From Emiliania huxleyi CCMP1516 (taxonomy: Eukaryota > Haptophyta > Isochrysidales > Noelaerhabdaceae): a stretch of 60,759 nt of DNA. The stretch covers positions 6,050 through 66,808 of the forward strand of contig NW_005198801.1 of assembly GCF_000372725.1 (NCBI RefSeq), given 5' to 3'. The notes under the pieces are model-generated. The model ran no database searches and was not told where the DNA came from. It saw only the letters and a program-made list of their open reading frames with translations. Position 1 is the first letter of the stretch. Each line of letters opens with the position of its first letter. Positions 8,384 to 17,237 of this stretch are shown here, piece after piece. The position numbers and the translations under genes are program-made.

Positions 8384-11365
8384 TCAGACCTCAAACTCTG
8401 CACACAGCGCCGCGAGGTCGGTGGCGGTCGCCATCTGGACATAGTCCGTCCGGCCCATTGCGGAGAAGACCATCGTGAGGTAGGTCCACACCTGCGGGGG
8501 GGAGGGGGTTGAGGGGAGGGGGTTGAGGGGAGGGGGTGAGGGGAGGGGGTGAGGGGGAGGGGCTGGCTGGGAGGGGCTGGCGGGGAGGGGCTGGCGAGGG
8601 AGGCACATGGGGCGGTGCAGGAGAGGGCGGGCAGGCGAGGGCGGGCAGGCGAGGGCGGTGCGGGGCGGTGCGGGGCGAGGCCGCACGTGGGCGGCGTCTT
8701 GGTTGAGGGAGAGGGCCTTGAGGTAGCACTGCGCCGCGGCGCGCTGCTCGCTCAGGTTGCCATACGAGATGCCTACGCACGCTCTACGCACGCTCCCTCC
8801 GCAGGCTCGGAGGGGGAGGAGGCGGAGGAGGGGAAAGGGAGGGGCGGGGCGTCGCTGCGCCGAGGTTGGTCAGCGCACGCACATAGTTCGGCCGCAACTC
8901 GAGCGCCCTCACGTAGCAAGGCACGGCGGCGGCGCAGCTCATCGCGTTCGCCTGCGTCGCGCCCAACTTGTTCCAGAGCGAGTAGTCCTACCCGCATGAG
9001 TGGCCATGCTCACATTGCCGCTGACAACGGCTTGCTCCAGAGCGAGTGCTCCTCCGGCCGCAGCTCGAGCGCCCGCTCGAAGGAGGAGACCTGCTCACAG
9101 CTGCTGGTGAGCCGCACGGCCGCCCCTCTTCTTCTCTGAAACACCCCTCTCGGCGTGGGCCCACCGCAGCGCCGTACTCGCGGGACAGGTTGTGCAGCAC
9201 GCCTGGGGAGGGCAGCACCACGCCGTCCAGCCAAGGAGAGTGGAACCATGCGACAAGGCTGTGTGCGGCTCGCCGAGCACGGCGTGCAAGTCGGCGCTGT
9301 GCGGCGCCCTGCCAACGGCGCGCAGGAAGAGGGCGGTGGTGTCGGCCTGCCGCGCCCAGACGTCGTACTTGCCCTTGCCCACCTGCCGACTCGCTCAGCA
9401 AGACTTTAGACTCCTTTCGGCCTGCCTCCCGCGTGTGGGGGGGAGAGGAGCAGAGGCGCGCGGCAGGCTCCGGGAGCAGGCTCCAGGGGCACATGCTCTA
9501 CCTTGAGGTACAGGCTCTACTACCCTAAGATACAGGCTCCAGGGGCAGGCTCCAGGGGCAGGCTCTACTACCCTAAGATACAGCTGCGCCTCCTCTTCGG
9601 CCGGCGCGAGCGAGGCGAAGTCCGGGTGGCGGCGCAGCCACAGGCGGAGGTGGTCGAGGGCGCGGGACGCGTCCAGCTCGTTGGTGTACGAGACCCCGAG
9701 GGCCAGCAGGGCGGCGAGGTTCTGTGCGTCGGCGGCGACGGCGCGGCGCAGGCAGCTGATCGCCGCGGCGTCGTCGTCTGCGTCGGCATGCGCCTGGCTC
9801 GAGGAGGGGGCGAGGGATGGCCCAGGGACGGAGGGGGCGAGGGGTGGAGGGGGCGAGGTAGACGTCGAGGTGTGAAGAGATTGAGGTGTGAAGACGTCGA
9901 GGTGTGAAGAGATTGAGGTGTGAAGACGTCGAGGTGTGGAGCCGTCGAGGTGTGGCGAGGGTCAGAGAGAGGGCGACTGCGACGGCGAGGGCGAGGGCGA
10001 GGGCGAGGGTGTGGCACCTGGCCAAGCAGCTGCCACGCGACGGACTCCCGCCTCGCCTCCTCCCTCCCCGCCTCGTCCAGCTGCGTCGAGTCGGACGCCT
10101 CGCGAACAGGCTCCGACCGCACGGCCGCCTCGAGGGCGAGGATCGCTTGCGGCAGGTCGCCTGCTCACAGTCTAGAGGCGTGGAGAGGCGCTGATCACAC
10201 CCCACGGCGAGGGTGGCTCGCGGGAGGTCGCCCTGCCCCAGCAGCTCGCTGCCCGCCTGCACCAGCCCCTCCCTCCCGCCGCCCGCCCCGAGGAACGGGT
10301 TTGGCTCGCGGAACGCGTACTGCTGCTCCTCCGCAGCGCCGGCTGCCCCTCCCTCCTCACCCCACGGAGGGGAAGCGAGGCCGTCGAGCCCCTCCACCTC
10401 GCCTCGCAGCGACTCCCACAGCGCCTACTCGCACACCCCTCGCCCGCGTCACACACACACCCACCCAGAGAGTGCGGTGCCAACCCCCCTCCCCTTCTCC
10501 CCGCGCCCGCCTGCAGCCCCGTCCCGCTGCCGCTGTCAGCGAGCCCTTCCCACGCCGCGGCGGCGGAGTCGAGGTCGCCGGCGCCGACGCCCCACGCCCC
10601 CTCCATCTCGCTCGCGATCTCATCCGCATACTGCGTCCCCGACGACGCCGCCGACGCCGCGCCCCTCCCGCCCCTCGCCTCGCCCCTCGCGTCGCCCCTC
10701 GCCTCGCCGCCTCGCCGCGCTGTCGACGCCGCCGGCAGCGCCTGCGCCTGCGCCTGCGCCTCTGCCCGCAGCCCACCCGGCCACTCGGACCCGTCCCGCA
10801 CCGCACGCCGAGCCACCGCCTCCCTCTCCCGCCTCGCCCTCGCCTCGCGCGCCTCTTGCAGCCAAACCAGCTCGGGCGGCGGCGCAAAGCCGCCGCGAGG
10901 GAGGGAGCGCTCATGCGGAGGGTGCCAGCGCGGCGGGCGGTGCTCGGCGAACCCGACGTCGCCGCTCGCGCCGGATGCGTAGCCGCCTGAGACAGCCTCT
11001 GAGACCGCGGCCTGCTCGGTGGGGTCTGCAGCGGCGAGGCTGGCGGTGGCGGCGGGAGCGATGGCGGGAGCAATGGCGGAGGGCGGCGCCGCAGCAGCGA
11101 GCGACGGAGGGTGAGACGGCACGGTAGAGGCTGCCGGCTCGCTAGGCCCGCCGGTGAAGCGCGCCCGGAAGGCCGCCTCCTCTTCGCTCATCGGCGGGAG
11201 ACTGTCTGAAGACGGCCCGGCAAAGGCCGACGAGGACGAGCCCTCGCCTTCACGCCGAGCATACTCGCGCTCGAGGCCGCCGTAGATCGCGCCGCTGAGC
11301 TTGGCGAGCGCGTTGTTCTCGCCCGTGACGTCGCACCCGGCGCCCGCGACGAGGTCGGAGAGCAT
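8384..11365 (-). CDS. PEX5: peroxisomal targeting signal 1 receptor
   Basis: Cytosolic receptor that binds C-terminal SKL-type signals and docks cargo at the peroxisome. Ten exons give 639 residues: 10511-11365, 10232-10424, 10018-10160, 9572-9793, 9274-9382, 9165-9202, 9052-9090, 8861-8987, 8687-8772, 8384-8491. Phases agree at every junction. The N-terminus has Cys at residue 11 ([13 protein letters not shown]), the position of the ubiquitinated Cys in PEX5, followed by [13 protein letters not shown]; this decides the start at 11365. The C-terminal TPR array is clear: [93 protein letters not shown]. Classic WxxxF/Y repeats in the middle are not obvious. Donors are four GC, four GT and, at 9051, one apparent GA. 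Introns 2 and 7 start with copies of the following exon. Confidence 0.93.
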
Positions 11366-11394
11366 GGTGTGTTGTTGGGGGGGCAACAGGGAAA

Positions 11395-11490
11395 GAAGAA
11401 TTTAAACAACGAACTCTCTCTCACAACTCTGTCTCAACAGCAGACAGGCTCGACACAGGTGCGAACTGGCGCGTGCTAGTACTATCACAG
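11395..11490 (-). promoter_or_regulatory. recurrent promoter-like module, copy B (PEX5)
   Basis: On the minus strand: a GCGCCAGTTCGCACC stretch, then GTTGTGAGAGAGAGTTCG, then GTTTAAATTCTTC, ending about 30 nt upstream of the PEX5 ATG at 11365. Same order and spacing as the modules at 47315-47395 and 50125-50210. Confidence 0.45.
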
Positions 11491-11519
11491 GCACACCACC
11501 GGATCCGAGGCCAAGGCCC

Positions 11520-12150
11520 AACAGGAGAATCGTGCTTTCAGTGGGGTTGTTTGGTGTTGGGTTGGGTTGGTTGGGGGTTGGGTTGTTCCGCGTGAGGTTG
11601 GGTCGTCGGCGCGAAGGGTGAGGTCTCGACCGCCGCCGCTCACGAAAGCGGACGGCCACCATCGGTGTTTTTGGCTTCGCCACCGTCCAAAGGCAAAGCG
11701 TGCGCAATGCGCTCGCCGGCATCGAGCGAGCAACGTGATCGGCCGAGCGGCTTGCTGTGCGGACGCCTTCTTCTGGCTCTCGTCGAGAGCGTTTTGCGGC
11801 CCGGCGGGTGGGAGAATATGTGTCGTCTGATGTGTCACTGTGTGCGTCACATCGGTCTTGATAACATGCACGGTCGATCCGTCGAAGCGATACACTCGTT
11901 CCTATCACGCTGGAAGGCTTGCACGGAGCTCTGTGCCGGCACACAGAAGAGCCGTGCGGCAAGAGAAGAGCTCGATGGGGAGCGAGAACCGTCAGATTTT
12001 CAGTCAGGTGTAACCTGAAGTCCGTCGCGATGCACTCAATCCCTCCCGAGCGAAAGCCTGTGGCTCTCTCGAACTCGTCGATATATTGCGGATAAACTGC
12101 TCTTCCCGCATAGCTTGCAGAGTCAGAGGCGCAGGGAAAGACTGCGAGTG
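11520..12150 (+). repeat. dispersed 600-bp repeat family, copy 1
   Basis: Begins with G/T-rich tandem GGGTTG-like sequence (11540-11605). It continues through CGCGTGAGGTTGGGTCGTCGG and the segment around CACTCGTTCCTATCACGCTGG to about 12135. Two further copies lie at 42045-42630 (same strand) and 42600-43195 (opposite strand). Short frames in the copies are partly conserved but contain stops and indels; no recognisable protein. Confidence 0.8.
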
Positions 12151-12440
12151 CTCAGGTTCCCTGTCCCCGGCGGTTTCTTCGAATTCTCTTTACGCGGAAG
12201 GAACTAAACCAGCCCGGAGACGGGCACATTCGGGGCTGGCTGGGCGCGTTAAGAGATTCGGAGACCCGGACGTCTTCCCGCGACTCTTACGCGCTCGTGC
12301 CAGATCAAGAGTACATGTACCTTGGCCGGATTCTGTCCAGCTGCGACGTGAGAGAGCCTCTTCGAGGGGTGTACTTCCTCTTTGCGAGTTCAGTGCTTTC
12401 GCTTCCATGCCATGCGATTTGCGGTCCAACTCGTTGCCAG

Positions 12441-12698
12441 TCATCTACCAGCGCCATCCCGAGTCGATGGGGAGTCATCAGGCTCCCGCGCCGACCTCTG
12501 GCTCTTGATGTACTTCTGCCGCGGGCGCGGGCGCGGCGGCGGGCACGAGTGCGGCGGCGTTACGGCTTTATCGGGTACGAACTGAAGGCCCTCTTGGTCG
12601 TCCTCCTCAGCAATCCAGCCTTCTTCTTCAACCATCTTGGCGGTTATTTTCGAGAGGTCGTCTTTGCCCTTTACTATCGACATGATCACCGTCGACAT
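12441..12698 (-). CDS. hypothetical short protein
   Basis: 85-residue frame starting MSTVIMSIVKGKDDLSKITA. It has an acidic middle (EEEGWIAEEDDQEG) and a Pro/Arg tail. The first 45 residues have normal Lys/Asp/Ile use, unlike GC-driven spurious frames. Divergent from the ORF at 12954 with the 230-bp hairpin between them. It may have further exons to the left; none could be defined. Confidence 0.35.
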   Translation of the reverse strand: MSTVIMSIVKGKDDLSKITAKMVEEEGWIAEEDDQEGLQFVPDKAVTPPHSCPPPRPRPRQKYIKSQRSAREPDDSPSTRDGAGR

Positions 12699-12718
12699 TA
12701 AGCTGCTCTGGTGGCAAT

Positions 12719-12950
12719 AGCCAGCCAGCAGCTCCCCCGGCCAGCAGCCAGCAGCCAAGGGGCTAACCACCCAGTAGCTAATCCCAGGGGCCCCCAGGGC
12801 CCCCCCGGGGGCCCCCAGGGGGCCCCAGGGGGCCCCAGGGGGCCCCTGGGGCCCCCAGCGGCCCCTGGGAGTAGCTAGCTGGTTAGCCCCCTTTGGCTGC
12901 TGGCTGCTTGGCTGCTGGCTGGCTGCTGGCCGGGGGAGCTGCTGCTGGCT
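12719..12950. repeat. giant near-perfect hairpin between divergent ORFs
   Basis: The left arm (AGCCAGCCAGCAGCTCCCCC, then GGCCAGCAGCCAGCAGCCAA, then GGGGCTAACCA..TAGCTA, then CCCAGGGGCCCCC) is mirrored by the right arm (GGGGCCCCTGGGAGTAGCTA, GGTTAGCCCC, TTGGCTGCTGGCTG, GGCCGGGGGAGCTGCTG). The centre, about 12790-12870, is a run of GGGGGCCCC palindromes. It ends four bases before the ATG at 12954. Confidence 0.85.
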
Positions 12951-12953
12951 GAT

Positions 12954-13490
12954 ATGGTCGTTATCAATCTCGCCGACGCCGACGCCGCGGACAAGGCCGA
13001 CGCACTTCGCTTCGCCAAGAACGTCGAACGCGCCTTCTTCGACAGCATGACCGTCTACGGCTTCTCGGTCGGCCGCGATAACTCCTCTCTCATGAAGGCG
13101 GCGCTTGAGGACGGCAAGAACTGCGTGCTGCTGGCGTCCAGCCTGGTCAGCCGCCCCGCCTACAACTTGGCTATCCACACGCTGGGCGACGACTCGGCAT
13201 CGCTGGCCGACAAGCGCGTGGCCGTCAACCTCGTTTGGCCTGCCGTCAAGGTCGCATACAAGCACGTGCACCAGCAGTGGCTCAACGAGCGCTCGATGCA
13301 CCGGCTCTTCTCCGATCTCCCGGAGATTTTCCGCGAATTTCAAGCGAGGCGGGAGGCCGGGGAGCAGAACCAGGCGGACGCGGACGCGGAGATGCAGGAG
13401 GTCTACGATGAGGAGGGCTCGGAGGAGGAGCACTCTGACGGGGACTCCTACGAGCCGTCTGACGCGGAGGAGTCTTCAGACGAGGACTGA
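12954..13490 (+). CDS. hypothetical protein with acidic tail
   Basis: 178 residues. The first 135 residues look like a folded alpha/beta domain (RFAKNVERAFFDSMTVYGFS, CVLLASSLVSRPAYNLAIHT, RVAVNLVWPAVKVAYKHVHQ). The last 45 are strongly acidic (EEGSEEEHSDGDSYEP..EESSDED). Codon use matches confident genes here. No family recognised. The ATG sits immediately after the hairpin, so transcription would start in or before it. Confidence 0.55.
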   Translation: MVVINLADADAADKADALRFAKNVERAFFDSMTVYGFSVGRDNSSLMKAALEDGKNCVLLASSLVSRPAYNLAIHTLGDDSASLADKRVAVNLVWPAVKVAYKHVHQQWLNERSMHRLFSDLPEIFREFQARREAGEQNQADADAEMQEVYDEEGSEEEHSDGDSYEPSDAEESSDED

Positions 13491-13764
13491 GCCGTACTCA
13501 GAAGAAAGACACTCTCCCCTGCGCAGGCTCATCGCGTGCTACCTTGCACGAGTGGGCTAGAGTGTGTACCACACCGAGCGCGTGCCGCGTTCTCTCCCTC
13601 TGAGTCTGCACCATCAGCCATCACGGTTTAACCGAACGATCCGCACGCGTACCAACACTGTGCGCGAACTGCACCTCGCGGGACCGCCCCTAGCTTTCTT
13701 CTTGTGTCGAAACGAAACAGCATGTCCCGCGAGGCATTCCGCATTGCTTTCCTTTGTGGGGACT

Positions 13765-13845
13765 GAGGGCGAGGAGTTTCTCCGGCCCTGGATGTGAGGT
13801 TACTGACTGCACTCCAAAAGTGCTCCAAGTGTGCGGCTCCACACT
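13765..13845 (-). repeat. short dispersed repeat (GCACTTGGAGCACTTTTGG), copy 1
   Basis: On the minus strand: CACTTGGAGCACTTTTGGAG, then TGCAGTCA, then CCTCACATCCAGGGCCGG. Related copies on the plus strand lie at 28002-28058 and 31557-31616. Confidence 0.65.
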
Positions 13846-13937
13846 GCACTCCAAAAACCAAGTGCTGCACGCGTGGTCTGGCGCACTAGGCACTAGCATC
13901 CACTCTCCGGACGAGACGAATCACCCACGCTCAAGTC

Positions 13938-16900
13938 TCAACCCTCCTCGATCATGCCCGAACGGAGTAGCTGCTTGAGTACCTGTTGGGAGAGAAGAGC
14001 AAGAGGGAGAGGTGGGGTTGAGAGCCACGTGGGCCACGTGCCCCACGGTTCTGAGCGAACGCACCTTTGCGCCCGCCTCGCGCAAGGCGTCTGGCAAGGG
14101 CGTCGCCGGGTTGGCGAGCGTCGTCACGACCGGCGCCAGCCCGCCGACCGCGACGCGCCTGACGGGTCGTAGGCAACGGCGAGGGGGTCAGGCCGCGCGG
14201 TGGCTGCGCCAGCCCGCGGCGGGGGCAGGACGCACAGCGGCGCAGCGGCCGCCTCGGCCATCCCGCTCATCTCGGCGACCAGGTCCTCACGCAACGCCTT
14301 GAGCACGGTCAGGGTTGCGCCGTTGGCAGCCTCTGAGGCCGCCCACGCGCGCGAGCCAGCCTCGGCGGCCGGCCGCTCCGCCAGCATCAGCTCGAGCCTA
14401 TGTGGCGAGAGAAGAACGCACGAGTGTGGACGCGGGAAACGCGGCGGCCGGCGGACGCACGCGCGGCGGCACGCGCTTGGCGGCGAGCATCCGGATCGCC
14501 TGAGCCAGGCCCTGCACCACGCCCAGCTGCAGTGTGCGGACCGGGGCGCTGCGCCGCAACGCTCCGATCGCGCGCCGGCGCAGCACCGCACCCGCCTCGA
14601 CCGCCGCGTCGCTGTTCACCGCCCCGCCGCCGCCGCCGCCCGGCGTGCCCACACGGGGCTGCTCGGGCGTGCCGCCGCCGCCGCCCTCTCCGTTGGCCTC
14701 CCCGCCGCCCAGCCCGCCGCCGCCCAGCCCGCCGCCCAGCCTGGCGGTGCCGGCGGCGGCCAGCCGCTGCAGGGCGGCCGCGAAGCCGTCGCTCGCCTCG
14801 AAGAGGGAGGCGGTGCTCTCCTGCTGGTAAGGCTCGGCGAGCGGGCGGAGCAGACGCAGCAGCGCGTCCGCCCCGAGCTCGGCGGCGGCGTCGGGCGGGA
14901 TGGCGGCGGTGGCGGCGGTCTCTGGCAGCCGGCCGAGCGAGGAGAGGAGGGCGGTGACGAGGCGAGGCAGCTCGGCGACGAGCACGGACCGGAGGGAGGA
15001 GGAGCGGTCGCAGGCAGAGCAGAGCGATCCGCAAGCAGACACGGCCAGAGGCCGCCACAGCGCGCGCAAGCCGGCCGGCGGCTGCGCGCTGGCCGGAGCC
15101 ATAGGGGAGGCGAGGGGGGCGGCGCGGGGCGCGGAGGCGTCGGCGCCCCTCAGGAGCGGTCCGAGGAGGGGATCGGACCCGATCAGGCTGAGGTCTGCCT
15201 CGGGCCACGCCTAGTCTCGCAACCCCTCGGCTCAGTCTCGGGCAGGCTCACGATGCGGCAAGTCCCCGGCCCCAGACGCACGCGCGCCTCGCGCAGCGCC
15301 GCCTCCAGCCCGCCGACTCCGCCGCCGCCGCCGCCGCCGTCGCCGTTGTCGCCGCCGCCGGCGGGCGCTGCGGCGGGTGAAGAGTCCTCCTCGCCCGCGC
15401 GCGGGTCGGCTCCTTGGCCCGTGAGGAGCGAGGCGAAGAGGGTGTGCGTGAGCGGGTCCCGCCTGGAGGCGTGGGCACGCTAAAGGGCTGGGAGCGCGGT
15501 GTCGTGCGGCGTGCATCGCGTGCGTACGAGAGCTAAGAGCGAGTGCGACTGCAGCGTGTCCCTCTCGAGGCGCTTAACTAACTAATTAACCAACTAATTA
15601 ACCAACGAATTAGGACGTGTCCCTCTCGCGGCGCTGGTCGGACTAGCGCAAGGCCCTCGTCTTCCCGCCTCTACGCTGCCCCGCCGCTTGGAGAGCACGC
15701 GAGTGAGCAGGCAGAGCCGGGTCGCGGCACCGAGGAGCAGCTCCCCCACAGCCTCCACCTGACGCCCATTCATGAAGAGTGACTCATCGATTGATCGACA
15801 CGAGGAGCAGCTCCCCCACAGCCCCAACCTGCCCCCACAGCGCAGCCACCCACCCCGCACGCCCGCCGCGCGCCGCCCTCGCGTCGATGTTGGTGAGGGC
15901 GTCGGACACGTCAGTGCCCAGCGACGCCGCGGCGGCCGCCACCGCCTCCTCGACTTTGTCGCGCAGGCAGCCGAGGGAGAAGAAGACCTGCAGGAGCGGG
16001 AGAAGAATGAAACTCATGATGAAAGTTAGAGGCGGCCGAAGGAGGACGAGACCTGCAGCGCGGTGGTGAGCGACGGCTGGTTGAGCGACCGGAGCGCCTC
16101 CCGCAACATCCCGTCCGCCTGCGGCAACTCCGTGACTCGTCATCAACCTATTCTGTCGAGGAGCGCCCCGCCGCCTCACCCCGCCCCGCCTAGAGTTGAC
16201 AGGCGCGAGCCAGCACAAGCCGTGAGCAGGCGACGCCTCGAGCGCGACGTCGCGAGGCGCTCTCTGCTTCAACCTGACGCCGGACGGCGGCGCCGACGGA
16301 GCGAGCGAACTGCAGCTCGGGCGCCACCAGCTCCACGCCGTCGAGTCTCTCCTCCTCCTCCTGCTCACAAGCCGCGCGCCGTGAGGAGGCGCCGCTCACA
16401 ACCTCACGCCTCCGAGCCGGCTCCTCCCCCGCCTCCAGGATCTCCTCCACCTCGCGCAGCGCCACCGCCGCCTTGGGCAGCTCCGCGCTCGACAGCTCGA
16501 TGCGCCACGCCCCCGACCCCGCACCGCCGCCCGCCGACCTCCGTGCCTTGGACGCGTCCACCGCCTCGTGCAGCCGCCAGCAGAGGTAGAGCAGCCGCTG
16601 GACCCGCCTCAGCAGGGAGGAGCACTCCTGCATGTGCTCCAGCTGCGACACGCGCCCGCTCAGCTGCTCGTGCTGACCCACCGTCGTCGTGCGGACGCGC
16701 CGCACCGTCGCCGCGAGCCGCTCCACCCGGCTGTGCGACTGCACGAGCCGCGCCTCGAGCGAGCGAACGGCGTCCACCTCGGTGATGAGCTCGCTGTAGC
16801 GCGCGGCCACGTGCGCGCCCAGCGCAGCGCCGAGCCGCGACTCGATGCGGCCAAGCGCCGCCGCGGTCACCTCCGCCTCCCCCGAGGCGATGGCGAGCTG

Positions 16901-17011
16901 AGCGAGCGCGAGCTGATCGAAGCTGGGCGCCTCCTCGATTGCTTGGCAGATGTCGCCAAGGTCGTCGCGAGAGGCGCACGCCTCGAGGTTGGCGATGAGC
17001 TGTGAGGCCAT
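13938..17011 (-). CDS. COG5: conserved oligomeric Golgi complex subunit 5
   Basis: Subunit of the COG vesicle-tethering complex. Well-supported exons: 16403-17011, 16274-16360, 16053-16118, 15829-15987, 15685-15758, and one from 15462 leftwards. Later exons cover 14398-15222, 14.2-14.4 kb and 13938-13982 (ending VLKQLLRSGMIEEG). Exon 1 (MASQLIANLEACASRDD..) is the helical, coiled-coil N-terminus. The strongest family match is ALQVFFSLGCLRDKVEEAV..DVSDALTNID, then AALWGQVEAVGELLLG and LLTRVLSKRRDPLTHTLF. The C-terminal third is Ala/Pro/Gly-rich and hard to align, so exon ends there are tentative, and the protein seems shorter than animal COG5. Intron 4 (15759-15828) begins with a 30-bp copy of the next exon. 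Divergent from the transporter at 17238. Confidence 0.8.
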
Positions 17012-17237
17012 GTCTGCCGCGAATTGTCGCACTCTCGACGTCTGTCTCGGGCAGGCACACCGCCGAGTGAACAAAAGAATTCCTGCTCTCTTGCACGTGG
17101 CCTGGCGCGCACTGTCATTAACACCGAAAAGAGAAAGCGCATACAAACAAGAACACAACGCCGCACTCGAAAAGAATTTCCGGACGCAAACGAAGGCGTG
17201 AAACAACGATCGTGCCGCTCGCTCCTTCCGCACGCAT
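17012..17237. promoter_or_regulatory. bidirectional promoter region, COG5 / PILS-like
   Basis: 226 bp between two divergent ATGs. Contains AAAGAATTCCTGCTCTCTTG, CTGGCGCGCACTGTCATTAA and AAAAGAATTTCCGG, words shared with the promoter-like modules elsewhere in the window. Confidence 0.45.

Noticed and set aside
12441..13433. 330-codon minus frame reading through the hairpin
   Set aside because: Its right part is the shadow of the acidic-tail ORF and its middle is translated hairpin. Only the last 85 codons look protein-like and are listed separately.
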